From a virus, in the IMG/VR virus record IMGVR_UViG_3300020438_000068, positions 1 to 46,603 of that record: a stretch of DNA of 46,603 nt; one strand, given 5' to 3'. Positions 23,444 through 30,807 of this stretch are shown here, piece after piece (the first letter of the stretch is position 1; each line of letters starts with the position of its first letter). Below the pieces are notes generated by a model. The model was not told the DNA's origin, ran no database searches, and saw nothing but the letters and a program-made list of their open reading frames with translations. The translations under genes and the position numbers were made by a program.

Positions 23444-23473
23444 GCAACCCCCTGAAAGCGCAACCCCCTGAAA
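23444..23473. repeat. Tandem 14-bp repeat before the methyltransferase start
   Basis: GCAACCCCCTGAAA occurs twice with a 16-base period at 23444-23457 and 23460-23473. On the - strand the inner copy supplies the ribosome site (AGGGGG) of the methyltransferase. Related CAACCCCC words recur at about 23575 and 23861 in the terminase small subunit gene. It may be a binding site or a duplicated ribosome site. Confidence 0.55.
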
Positions 23474-23523
23474 ACACCAAAAAGGCCAAACACCTCAATA
23501 GGTTGAAGGGTTGCATTGTTGGA

Positions 23524-23544
23524 CACGTGTTCTAATTTTATGCA
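23524..23544 (+). promoter_or_regulatory. 21-bp late-region element, copy 1
   Basis: CACGTGTTC followed by TAATTTTATGCA. It matches 44096-44116 at 19 of 21 positions. Both copies lie in the short gap between a leftward structural operon and a rightward structural operon. CACGTG is a perfect palindrome. It sits 14 bases before the terminase small subunit ATG and could bind a regulator or act as a -35-type promoter. Confidence 0.6.
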
Positions 23545-23557
23545 CAATAAGAGAACC

Positions 23558-24322
23558 ATGAGCAACAAAAACGCAACCCCCCAGAACCCGCCTCAAGGCC
23601 CTAAATTAGAGGCCTGGGCTATGCTTTCAGACGGCCAGAGCATCGCTATGACCGCGAAAACATTGAACATAAACCGGGGGACCGTCCACAGGTGGAAGAA
23701 AAGCAAAGCCTTTCATGCCTGGCACGCTGACAGGTACCTCACAAAAGATAAGCCAAAGGCCAAGGCTGCAGCTAAAAAGGCGAGGAAAGCCAAGCAGCAA
23801 GAGGCCCAGGGGGGCACCGTTCAAAAAGAGGTGGACGTGCAGCCCAACCTCCAGCGAGTGCAACCCCCTGCTCACCTGGACCGTAAGAAGTGGGAGCGCT
23901 TCATTGAGGCCCATCAAGTGGGTGCCCAACATTATGCCAGAGACTATGCCGGGATAGATGAGGACGAAGAGCGTAAATACTTGCTTGAGTTTGCCGCGCG
24001 CTATGCCAGAGCCAACCCACGGGTCAAGGTGCTCAACCGTATGCTGGCCCAAGTCTTTGACCCCAAAACGCCGGCTAGTGTTCGCACTCAGACGGCTATG
24101 CAGTGGTGGAAGATGAGTGAATCAGAGACCGCTCTCAATCCCACTGGACCGCTTGTGCACATCGATGCAACTGGTGGCAGTGATGCTGGTCCACCTCCTC
24201 ATATGGTGGCCTTCTTTGCAGGCATGCAGGAGGTCATGGATGAGGCTGCAGATCTTAAACTCATGGATGAAAGCCAGGGTGATGCGATTAGACAGAAGCT
24301 CAGAGAGAGGGAGCAGGCATGA
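23558..24322 (+). CDS. terS: Terminase small subunit
   Basis: A 254-residue protein directly upstream of the large subunit. Residues 22-55 form a helix-turn-helix (GQSIAMTAKTLNINRGTVHR) as in DNA-recognising small terminases. A Lys/Ala-rich linker (about 60-90) follows, then a helical oligomerisation region. The ATG at 23558 is chosen because the 21-bp promoter-like element lies just upstream; the longer frame starting at 23516 would run through it. It binds the packaging start site on the phage DNA. The stop overlaps the next ATG (ATGA). Confidence 0.75.
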   Translation: MSNKNATPQNPPQGPKLEAWAMLSDGQSIAMTAKTLNINRGTVHRWKKSKAFHAWHADRYLTKDKPKAKAAAKKARKAKQQEAQGGTVQKEVDVQPNLQRVQPPAHLDRKKWERFIEAHQVGAQHYARDYAGIDEDEERKYLLEFAARYARANPRVKVLNRMLAQVFDPKTPASVRTQTAMQWWKMSESETALNPTGPLVHIDATGGSDAGPPPHMVAFFAGMQEVMDEAADLKLMDESQGDAIRQKLREREQA

Positions 24323-25830
24323 ACTCTGAGAGCCACCTCTTTGAGTATGATGAATGGCGCCCCAACCTCATGCAGGCCAAGGTCTGTGCACTATGGGACA
24401 GCTGCAGGCATCCAATCATAGGCCTCATGGCTGGCTGGGGGGCTGGCAAGACCACACTGACCGCCATGATCGCTGAGATCTCCCACCTCAGGAATCCTGG
24501 AATCGACGGTTTCATTGTGACTGATTCAATGAGCCGAGGGGCACGCACTGTGGCCACCCAGTATGAGAGGCTACTAAGCCCACTGGGCTGGGTATACAAG
24601 CACGCCTACAAAGGCCAGCCTGCACCACACTGGTTGAGCCCTCCGCTAAGGGGTAAGCGTACCAAGGTTTGGATCCTGTCCTGGAAGCGCCCAGCTGGAG
24701 CCGCTAAGAGTGCCAATTCTCTTGAAGGGCCTGATTGTGGGTGGGGTGTGGCTGATGAGTGCAACACCTTAGCCGCTGCTGGTGAGGAGGTGGCCATTGC
24801 GATGCTTGGCCGCGTGCGCTCTGCCAAAAAAATGCCCAGGATCCTCCTTATCGGTAAACCCCAGTACAATAGCTGGTGGCTGCGTTTTTCCGAGTCCAGA
24901 CCAGGCGGCAAAGCCATCAAGGCGCCCAGCTCAGTGAACCGGGCCAACCTGCCTGCCTTCGATGAGTGGATGAAGACACTGAGCCGGCGTGAGGTCCTGG
25001 AAAGCCTCCTATGCCAGCCTCAGCCGCCCGAGGGGGCCGTGTACAATGACTGGCTGCCCGAGGTGTACCCCTATGGGAACATTGCCCCTCAGGGCTGGAC
25101 CCCCGACCCATCACAAGTCACTCATCTGGCAGTCGATTTTGGTATGAGGAGCCCTTCAGGGCTCGTGATAACACAGGCCCCTGAGCTTGGCCCCGGCGTC
25201 TCAGTCATTTGGAAGGAGGCAGCACCATCGCAAGCCTCTGTTTTTGACTTAGCCACAATACTCAAAAAAGACCTGAGGCAGATTAATGCCCCACCAGTGT
25301 GGCCTAACAATCGAAATGACGCCCCGCCTGGAGCCATACCCATCACATCAATTGTGGGGGATAGGGCAGGCCGCAACCGGCGTGATGATGGGGCCTTGAG
25401 CTCTAGCATTGACGATTTGAGCCAGGCTCCTGCAGTAGGTGGGCTAGGCCTTAGGTGCAGGTACACAGATGATCCCAAGAGGGTCAACGTGCTTTCTGGA
25501 ATCCGGATATTGTGGCGTCAGATTTGTGACAACTCAGGGACTAGGCGCCTCCTGTGCTCTCATGACCTGTGGCACTATGGTGGAGAGCTCAACGATCGCA
25601 GCTTTGCCGCATGTATCACGGGCTACAGGTGGCAGCCTGGCAGCGGTAAAGAGGTACCGCTCAAGGATGGGATGACAGATCACACCATGGACGCCTTGAG
25701 GTATTGGGCGATCAATACCAAGTGGCCACAAGACCAGCAGCTCAGAAACGCCTTCAACGCCTTTAGGGGTGGGGGTGAATCAATCAGCACAGTGAGCACA
25801 TCGCCAGGGCCTACAGCATTTGACAGGTAG
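24319..25830 (+). CDS. terL: Terminase large subunit
   Basis: A 503-residue packaging motor. Walker A is GWGAGKTT (39-46) and Walker B ends in VADE (144-147). The C-terminal nuclease has LAVDFG (Asp273), IVGDRAG (Asp348) and TDHTMDALRYW (Asp454, Asp458), the usual RNase H-like acidic residues. It translocates DNA into the prohead and cuts the concatemer. The gene is coupled to the small subunit and is the end of a two-gene rightward operon pointing away from the head genes. Confidence 0.9.
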   Translation: MNSESHLFEYDEWRPNLMQAKVCALWDSCRHPIIGLMAGWGAGKTTLTAMIAEISHLRNPGIDGFIVTDSMSRGARTVATQYERLLSPLGWVYKHAYKGQPAPHWLSPPLRGKRTKVWILSWKRPAGAAKSANSLEGPDCGWGVADECNTLAAAGEEVAIAMLGRVRSAKKMPRILLIGKPQYNSWWLRFSESRPGGKAIKAPSSVNRANLPAFDEWMKTLSRREVLESLLCQPQPPEGAVYNDWLPEVYPYGNIAPQGWTPDPSQVTHLAVDFGMRSPSGLVITQAPELGPGVSVIWKEAAPSQASVFDLATILKKDLRQINAPPVWPNNRNDAPPGAIPITSIVGDRAGRNRRDDGALSSSIDDLSQAPAVGGLGLRCRYTDDPKRVNVLSGIRILWRQICDNSGTRRLLCSHDLWHYGGELNDRSFAACITGYRWQPGSGKEVPLKDGMTDHTMDALRYWAINTKWPQDQQLRNAFNAFRGGGESISTVSTSPGPTAFDR

Positions 25831-26180
25831 CTAAAAGCCCAGGGACACCCACTGGTGGGGAGGGGTCCACAGTGGGAGCCCTGAGCAGCACCGAACGGAG
25901 AGAACCGGTGCACTATAAGTATACATTCCTGAACATAAAAAGAACACACCGAAACAAAAAGGGCAGCCCACCCCGGCAAAGGGGTGAGCTATTCGATCAC
26001 ACCTTTTTATATCTGATGGGGCCTTTCATTTTGTTGTGTTGATTGGCGGCCCGAAGGCCAAAAAAAGCGAAAGCCCAACTCAGACCACCGTTCCCTGCAA
26101 AGAACAGTCTGAATCAGGCTTCACAGACTGCCGCGATGAAACGGACAGTACATGCTGAGAGCCTAGCCTCTACCCTGTCA
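25831..26180. other. 350-bp intergenic region after terL
   Basis: No gene is seen. It lies between the end of terL (+) and the end of the replication operon (-). It holds a terminator-like hairpin (25967-25991) and, on the - strand near 25920-25950, TGTTCTTTTTATGTTC followed by TGTATACTTATA, which resembles the candidate portal promoter. GGCCCGAAGGCC with an adjacent A run lies at 26048. A packaging site could also be located here, but I cannot identify one. Confidence 0.4.
25967..25991 (-). terminator. Candidate terminator of the replication operon
   Basis: AGCCCACCCC and GGGGTGAGCT pair with one mismatch around a GGCAAA loop. On the - strand the hairpin is followed after four bases by TTTTTGTTT, so it would end leftward transcription. 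In the + direction no T run follows directly. Confidence 0.5.
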
Positions 26181-26369
26181 TCATTCAAGCGCTTTTGCCT
26201 GCCAAACCTTGATCGCCCTCAGCCTGTCAACCACATCAGCCACCCGCCTTGAGCGCTTGGCTAGAGTCTTGAGGTATTGCTCACCGATGGATAGACCCAG
26301 CTCATCAGCCAGAGCCTGTACCATGGTGAGCCTCTCCTCAGGCCGTTCAGGCAGAAGCTCACCCAGCAT
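26181..26369 (-). CDS. Small helical protein at the end of the replication operon
   Basis: A 62-residue, all-helical basic/acidic protein. The ATG is preceded by GAGGAAGAG and overlaps the exonuclease stop by 11 bp, so it is translationally coupled. No domain is recognised. Being last in the recombination operon, it may assist the exonuclease. Confidence 0.55.
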   Translation of the reverse strand: MLGELLPERPEERLTMVQALADELGLSIGEQYLKTLAKRSRRVADVVDRLRAIKVWQAKALE

Positions 26370-27420
26370 CTCTCTTCCTCACCGTAAACTTCTCATAACC
26401 AGAGCCCTGCTTCACATATTGCTCATGAAGCTCAGGATAAGCCTCCTTAAAGCCGCCCTCATCAAACTTGGCTCTCCCCTTAACCCTGCTTAAAGATACG
26501 CTCACACGGTGATTCTGGGCCTTTTTGGCGCCCCTTAGGGCTTGCCTTAGGCGGTTGTCTGTTAGTTTCTTTCTTTCTGTGAGCTCTTTGATCTGATCTG
26601 CAAGCTCTAGCCGCTCAACTGCCAGGGCTTCAATCTCTTCATCTGCCTCAATCTCTTTGTCTGTCCAGCCGTAGTGTTTACGCAAAGCAAGAACACAGCT
26701 GTCTGAGGCATCTGCTGCTGGTGGTGTATCGCCAATGATGTGACGCTCATACCAGTCAATTGCATAGGGTATCACCTGATCCATAAACGCCTGATCCCGT
26801 TCAAACTGATGGAGGTGATAGGTGGCACAGCCGTTCTCAATGGCAAAGATGGCATCATCTGGGGTCTGAATTAGGCCCAGGGCCTCAGAGGGTGCGTTCA
26901 GGCATCCCAGCCAGCCCACATCAATGGGGCCTTTCCCCGCTGCCATGCTCTCAAGGTGGACTGCCCACAGGTATGATTGAAGCTGGAGCCTGTAGGCTGG
27001 TGGGCCAGCCTCGCCCCAGGTGCCAAAAGTGCCCATGGTTTTGGCCTCGAATACGCCTATGAGATTGTCTTCCATGTCATAGACCCTGCGGTCAATTGAG
27101 TGATGGAAGTATTGGCTGTAAGGCTTAACCCATGCCTGGGTTTCTGGGAACTGCTCACGCATTCTCACGCCTAGCTTCTGCTCTCCAAGCTCACACACAA
27201 TGGGCTCAAGGCGCCTGCCCTCCATCATGGCTCTATTGGTTTTGATCTCAGGCTCTATGCCCTTGATACGAAGCCACAAATCATGAGGCCCCCTGTATTT
27301 TGACATGCCCAAAAGGGCCGCCCATTGTGTTCCAGAGATTGCCCCCAGGCGCTCACCGGGTATACCCCGGCCACCAAGGAGCAGGGGCTCATGCTGCTCA
27401 TTTTTCTCAATGCATCTCAT
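26359..27420 (-). CDS. YqaJ-type viral exonuclease
   Basis: A 353-residue protein. It has the YqaJ/lambda-exonuclease-like motifs: SGTQWAALLGMSKYRGPHDL near the start, RRLEPIV with the conserved Glu, and the nuclease core GVFEAKTMG followed by PPAYRLQLQSYLWA. It should degrade one strand of double-stranded ends and hand the overhang to an annealing protein such as Erf. The ATG at 27420 is set by TGGAGGGA seven bases upstream, so the nine extra upstream codons are not used. The C-terminus is a coiled coil (LADQIKELTERKKLTDN) and a basic tail. Confidence 0.8.
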   Translation of the reverse strand: MRCIEKNEQHEPLLLGGRGIPGERLGAISGTQWAALLGMSKYRGPHDLWLRIKGIEPEIKTNRAMMEGRRLEPIVCELGEQKLGVRMREQFPETQAWVKPYSQYFHHSIDRRVYDMEDNLIGVFEAKTMGTFGTWGEAGPPAYRLQLQSYLWAVHLESMAAGKGPIDVGWLGCLNAPSEALGLIQTPDDAIFAIENGCATYHLHQFERDQAFMDQVIPYAIDWYERHIIGDTPPAADASDSCVLALRKHYGWTDKEIEADEEIEALAVERLELADQIKELTERKKLTDNRLRQALRGAKKAQNHRVSVSLSRVKGRAKFDEGGFKEAYPELHEQYVKQGSGYEKFTVRKRDAG

Positions 27421-27655
27421 CAAATATCCCTCCACTGATGCGATCAACTATTCTCTCACCAGCTGCCCACAGCCGGTGCTCTTCAACGCCTGCGTGGCAC
27501 TGATACAAGTGCCAGCGCTGGTCTTCGTCCATTAACCTGAATTCTCGCCAGATACCTGCCTCAGGGATAATCTGGACAAGTCGCCAGTACCCCTTTTTTC
27601 GCCAATACCACTCGTATTTTTCGATATCCGGGTAGTCATCATATGGGCCTTCCAT
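27407..27655 (-). CDS. Small Trp/Tyr-rich protein between resolvase and exonuclease
   Basis: An 82-residue acidic protein rich in Trp and Tyr (KYEWYWRKKGYWRL) with CHAGVEEH later. It overlaps the resolvase end by 17 bp and the exonuclease start by 14 bp, which fits coupled translation in the operon. No family is recognised. Confidence 0.6.
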   Translation of the reverse strand: MEGPYDDYPDIEKYEWYWRKKGYWRLVQIIPEAGIWREFRLMDEDQRWHLYQCHAGVEEHRLWAAGERIVDRISGGIFDEMH

Positions 27656-28190
27656 CTCCCATGCCTCTCACCTCCCTCAGTGCGTAAAGGGATAGAAGCC
27701 CTGCCTCTGCCAGCCCGTCATGTTTCTTTGTAGCCCTCGCTGATCTCTCAAGAGAGAGTGAGGGGAGCAGCCGCCCAGCTGCTAAGATGCTCCGATCTTT
27801 GCCTTTCCCCGGTACGCCCTTACACATCGCCGGGATCCAGTCTGCCGCTCTTGGTGTGATATATCTCCAGCCAAGCCCAACAATGATGCCCTGCCAGAGG
27901 CCTTGAGATAGCCCAAGACTGTGGCAAGCATTACGCCCCTTTGGGGGCCTTGATTCTGTGAGCTCAAGGGCAATCAAGTCAGGCCTGTCATATTCACCAG
28001 CATTGGCCTCATCAGCCGCAGCAACACAGGCTCTAAGAGCAAGCCTCATGCCAGCTGGGTCAAAAACTTTCCTGGTGCTCTTGCCGGCCTGCACCTTGAG
28101 TGTGGGGGTGATGGCAGCAAAGACGGGCACACCATCAGCGCAAGCGCAGATAGCCCCGTCTAGTCCTGGATCGATGCCTATAGTGAGCAT
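27639..28190 (-). CDS. RuvC-like Holliday junction resolvase
   Basis: A 183-residue protein with the RuvC layout: IGIDPGLDGA (Asp7), IALELTESRP (Glu76), and the C-terminal KKHDGLAEAGLLSLYAL (His157, Asp158) that carries the last metal ligands. It resolves four-way junctions, needed to debranch recombining or replicating phage DNA before packaging. The start overlaps the loader gene by 13 bp. Confidence 0.85.
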   Translation of the reverse strand: MLTIGIDPGLDGAICACADGVPVFAAITPTLKVQAGKSTRKVFDPAGMRLALRACVAAADEANAGEYDRPDLIALELTESRPPKGRNACHSLGLSQGLWQGIIVGLGWRYITPRAADWIPAMCKGVPGKGKDRSILAAGRLLPSLSLERSARATKKHDGLAEAGLLSLYALREVRGMGDGRPI

Positions 28191-29083
28191 CTGTGATCAT
28201 CCCCCACCAGGCTAAAGATGCGCTCATTGCACGCACCCTTGAGCCGGCTGGCCGCCCGCTCACCAAAGACTTGCCCCATGCCCATGGGGCCTGAACCCGG
28301 TGTGCAGTTGGTTGTGATCAGCAGGGTGACGCTTAGCGGTTGATCTTCCAGTAGTGTGCAAGTCTGTTCCCACACCCACTCAGGCCGCTTTGGCTGAACG
28401 CTGCCAAGGTCATCAATCACCACTAGGCCCCTTGAGGGCAGAGAGCTCCACACCCCATCAGCAGGACCATCACCGGCCATCGAGGCCCTCATCCTCTCAA
28501 GGTGTTTGGCCCATCCCACCCATCTGACAGGGTGGCCAGCAAAGAGCGCATCAACGGAGAGCTGGTGAGCTAGTGCAGACTTCCCCCGCCCTGGCTTGCC
28601 CACCAGGCAGGTTGAGCCAACATCACTGTCACCGCTCACCACCGCTTGTGCCCATGAGCCAAGGTAATCCTTGACCGGCTGACCCCCAGCCACCTCAACC
28701 CGCGCCCAATCAAACGGGGCACCGGCCTGGAATTTGTACTGAAGGCCAGCAGAATTGAATCTATGCACCAGGCTTGAGAGCCCACCACAGTCAATGCAGT
28801 GATCACTTGAATCCTGAGCCCTAGAGGTCCAGCAGGTATCACACCCCCGCCTCCATTTCTCAGCCCGCTTGGCCTTGAGGGTGTGCCCACTGGCTAAGAA
28901 TCTCAGATCTTTGGCGCTCCAAGCCTCTGGTGCTTTTGGTGGCCCGTTGCCCGTTGCCCTGAGCTCTTGATCTCTAGCCCACTCCTCTGCCCTGCGCCTT
29001 TTGGCCTCCCCTTTGGACGCCTCAAGCGCTTCAATGGCTGCAGCTAATGAGCCCTTCATGCTTTGCATCTGCACCCCTATCAT
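28178..29083 (-). CDS. DnaC-like AAA+ helicase loader with zinc finger
   Basis: A 301-residue protein. A CxxC-x11-CxxC zinc finger lies at residues 81-99. The AAA+ core follows: Walker A GKPGRGKS (162-169), Walker B LVVIDDLGS (220-228), sensor-1 LLITTN (254-259) and the box VII region GERAASRLKG (Arg280). This is the DnaC/IstB-type family that loads the replicative DnaB helicase. Its position next to the initiator gene containing the origin fits that job. The start is coupled to the initiator stop by an ATGA overlap; ATG at residue 6 is an alternative. Confidence 0.85.
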   Translation of the reverse strand: MIGVQMQSMKGSLAAAIEALEASKGEAKRRRAEEWARDQELRATGNGPPKAPEAWSAKDLRFLASGHTLKAKRAEKWRRGCDTCWTSRAQDSSDHCIDCGGLSSLVHRFNSAGLQYKFQAGAPFDWARVEVAGGQPVKDYLGSWAQAVVSGDSDVGSTCLVGKPGRGKSALAHQLSVDALFAGHPVRWVGWAKHLERMRASMAGDGPADGVWSSLPSRGLVVIDDLGSVQPKRPEWVWEQTCTLLEDQPLSVTLLITTNCTPGSGPMGMGQVFGERAASRLKGACNERIFSLVGDDHRCSL

Positions 29084-29976
29084 CGGTTTCCCCCCGCCTT
29101 GGCCAGCTTCCCACCAAGTCTCTGAATTGCTTTGAGTTGGGCTTTCACGTGTTCTTGGTCTTCTGGTGATTCATGGGCTTGCTCAATCGGTGATCTCGCT
29201 TTGAGCGGTTGATAAGTGCCAGCCCTGTCAATCAGCCACTTGGGTGAAGGCCTCACCCCTGGATTCTGCTGGATGTAGGTCTTGATACTCTCAAGCCCGT
29301 GGGCTACAGCCTCAGCTGAGTGCAGTCTCAGAGCCTTGGAGATGTCACCCTCAGCCTTGCTGATGATTTGCTCTGAGTAACCCATGAGGGCATGCCAGGT
29401 GGATGCCATCGATTGAAAGGCCAAAGGGTCAAGGCCCTCACGCGCATGTGTGCCCACACCCATGTGTGCATGCCCGCGCTTTGTTGTTTGTTTGTTATTA
29501 TTATTTATTATATGCGTGCACTCTGAGTGTGCTTTTGGTGCACACTGAGTGTGCTTTTCACTTTTCTCAAATGCACTCTGAGTGTGCTTTTCATTTTCAC
29601 CAGCACCATCATCAAAAGCACTGTCAGTGTGCATTGTTGCACTCTCAGAGTGCGTTTTGCCTACATTACCCACACCCGCAAAAGCACTGTCAGAGTGCAC
29701 TTTGCTCACATCTGCACACATACGGATTGAGCCATAAGATCCAAAGATCAGGCCATCCAACTTCAGTGCCTTGATAGTCTTGGTGGCCTGGTTTCTGTGG
29801 ACACCCATGAGGGTGGCCAGCTTCACCGCTGTGAGCGCTGCAGTGTGGTTGTCTTCTGCCATGGCTCTCATGCTGATTATCAGCAAGGCATGACGCTTGG
29901 TGGCAGTAGAGACCCCGTAAGATGCCTCTACGCTTTCAACGTTCTGCCAGTACCAGCGGAGGGCATCAGCGCTCAT
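29080..29976 (-). CDS. Replication initiator with origin inside the gene
   Basis: A 298-residue protein. Residues 1-90 contain a winged-helix/HTH region (ALTAVKLATLMGVHRNQATK) as in lambda O or DnaD-like initiators. The middle (about 95-165) is low-complexity, with repeats of the type KHTQSAF and HSESA, and is encoded by the iteron DNA at 29517-29699. The C-terminus (about 180-298) has a helical part around IISKAEGDISKALRLHSAEAV and a Pro/Lys-rich tail that may contact the helicase loader. A good ribosome site (AAGGCT) precedes the ATG. It is the first gene of the replication operon. Confidence 0.75.
   Translation of the reverse strand: MSADALRWYWQNVESVEASYGVSTATKRHALLIISMRAMAEDNHTAALTAVKLATLMGVHRNQATKTIKALKLDGLIFGSYGSIRMCADVSKVHSDSAFAGVGNVGKTHSESATMHTDSAFDDGAGENEKHTQSAFEKSEKHTQCAPKAHSECTHIINNNNKQTTKRGHAHMGVGTHAREGLDPLAFQSMASTWHALMGYSEQIISKAEGDISKALRLHSAEAVAHGLESIKTYIQQNPGVRPSPKWLIDRAGTYQPLKARSPIEQAHESPEDQEHVKAQLKAIQRLGGKLAKAGGNR
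29481..29699. other. Candidate replication origin: six iterons and an AT-rich stretch
   Basis: Six copies of a near-palindromic iteron of the type TGCACTCTGAGTGTGCTTTT occur at 29517-29536, 29539-29558, 29572-29591, 29614-29633 (inverted), 29638-29658 and 29680-29699 (inverted). Beside them at 29481-29513 lies an AT-rich run (TTGTTTGTTATTATTATTTA) that could be the unwinding element. Iterons inside the initiator gene next to AT-rich DNA are the layout of lambda ori in gene O. Confidence 0.8.
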
Positions 29977-30153
29977 GGCTGAGCCTTAAAAATGGGCAGG
30001 CCTAGTGGATTTGTGAGGCCCAGAATACTCACGGATCCTGCTTGTCGGCTCGCGCCCTGGTGTGAAAGAAGCAAAGCCACCAAGGCACTCAAGCTGCTAG
30101 GCCCACCCATGGAGGTGGGTACAGAATTTCCATAGCTGTACAAATATAAGCCC

Positions 30154-30180
30154 TGACAGGTACCGCCGTGGCACCTGTCA
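30154..30180. promoter_or_regulatory. 27-bp palindrome upstream of the replication operon
   Basis: Perfect 8-base arms TGACAGGT and ACCTGTCA, with CC and GG also pairing inside. The centre is GCCGT. No T run follows. The length and symmetry are those of a dimeric repressor operator rather than a terminator. Confidence 0.55.
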
Positions 30181-30214
30181 TCTAGGCTAGTGTATTCTGG
30201 ATGATCACGGCAAG

Positions 30215-30245
30215 ATCAAAATGTGCGCTGAGTATACATTTTGAT
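30215..30245 (-). promoter_or_regulatory. Inverted repeat immediately after the repressor gene
   Basis: Perfect 10-base arms ATCAAAATGT and ACATTTTGAT around an 11-base centre. It begins right after the repressor stop. The stem is AT-rich and lacks a GC clamp, so it is either a weak terminator or an operator. Confidence 0.5.
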
Positions 30246-30246
30246 A

Positions 30247-30609
30247 TTACGGTTCCTCGGTAAGGGCAAGGCCACTGATCCTCACAAGCACATTATTGGC
30301 CTGCTGTAGCGTGGCAATTGCCCGCTGATTTGTGCGGGCAACACTTTGCAATGACAAGGGATCATCACCTTTGAGGGTGCCCGCTGTTGAGGGTAGCAGC
30401 TCTGAGGGGTCAGCACCTAAGGCGGCGCAGAACTCAGCGAACACCTCAACCCTCATGGCTGAATCTCCGTTCTCAATCTTTGACCAGGTGGGCCTGTTGC
30501 AGCTCACGTGTTCAACCATCTGGACCTGTGTCAGCCCTGCTGTCTTCCTCGTTGCCCTTATGTTCCTCCCCAGCTCTCTGCGAAACTCTAGCGTCTGCTC
30601 ATACTTCAT
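30247..30609 (-). CDS. Cro/CI-type (XRE) repressor
   Basis: A 120-residue protein. Residues 10-72 form a classic XRE helix-turn-helix (LGRNIRATRKTAGLTQVQMV, then CNRPTWSKIENGD). The short C-terminus lacks a LexA/CI peptidase motif, so RecA-stimulated self-cleavage is not expected. The start is ATG 30609 behind TGGAGGGA, the strong ribosome site used by several genes here; the 21 extra upstream codons are leader. It faces the SSB operon across the switch region and is the likely lysogeny regulator. Confidence 0.8.
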   Translation of the reverse strand: MKYEQTLEFRRELGRNIRATRKTAGLTQVQMVEHVSCNRPTWSKIENGDSAMRVEVFAEFCAALGADPSELLPSTAGTLKGDDPLSLQSVARTNQRAIATLQQANNVLVRISGLALTEEP

Positions 30610-30807
30610 TTTTCCCTCCATTGCCTCGGGGCACCCTGGTGCCCTCTTTTCTCCATCCTCCATTGTAAACACTTTTTTGGGTCAAATGTCTGTCCCTTTT
30701 CTGTCTGCCCCCGTTTTTCCGTGATCTAAATTTGAACAAAATGCTTGATCAAAGTTCCAAAGGTGTGCATGATTCATACACACACACACAAATGGAGGGA
30801 TCCAAAA
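30610..30807. promoter_or_regulatory. Lysogeny switch: divergent promoters sharing TTGATCAA
   Basis: The palindrome TTGATCAA (30745-30752) supplies a -35 in both directions. Rightward: TTGATC, 17 bases, CATGAT (30768-30773), leading to SSB. Leftward: TTGATC, 17 bases, TTAGAT (30729-30724), leading to the repressor. The region also has TTTGAAC and GTTCCAAA flanking it as a loose dyad, the perfect hairpin GGGCACC-ct-GGTGCCC (30628-30643) in the repressor leader, and an AC run before the SSB ribosome site. Confidence 0.6.

Larger units (their letters stand above)
29977..30246. promoter_or_regulatory. Intergenic region between repressor and replication operon
   Basis: About 270 bases with no gene. 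It contains CCCACC-catgga-GGTGGG at about 30103-30120 and two strong inverted repeats, listed separately. It must hold the promoter of the leftward replication operon unless that operon is read through from the repressor. TGTACAAATATAAG at about 30137 is AT-rich. The best candidates for operators are the two palindromes. Confidence 0.45.

Noticed and set aside
26041-26070. GGCCCGAAGGCC hairpin with A run as a terminator
   Set aside because: In either direction the T run would come before the stem, not after it.
29517-29699. Iterons as a CRISPR or transposon end
   Set aside because: Spacing is irregular, orientation mixed, and all copies lie inside an open reading frame beside AT-rich DNA, which fits an origin.
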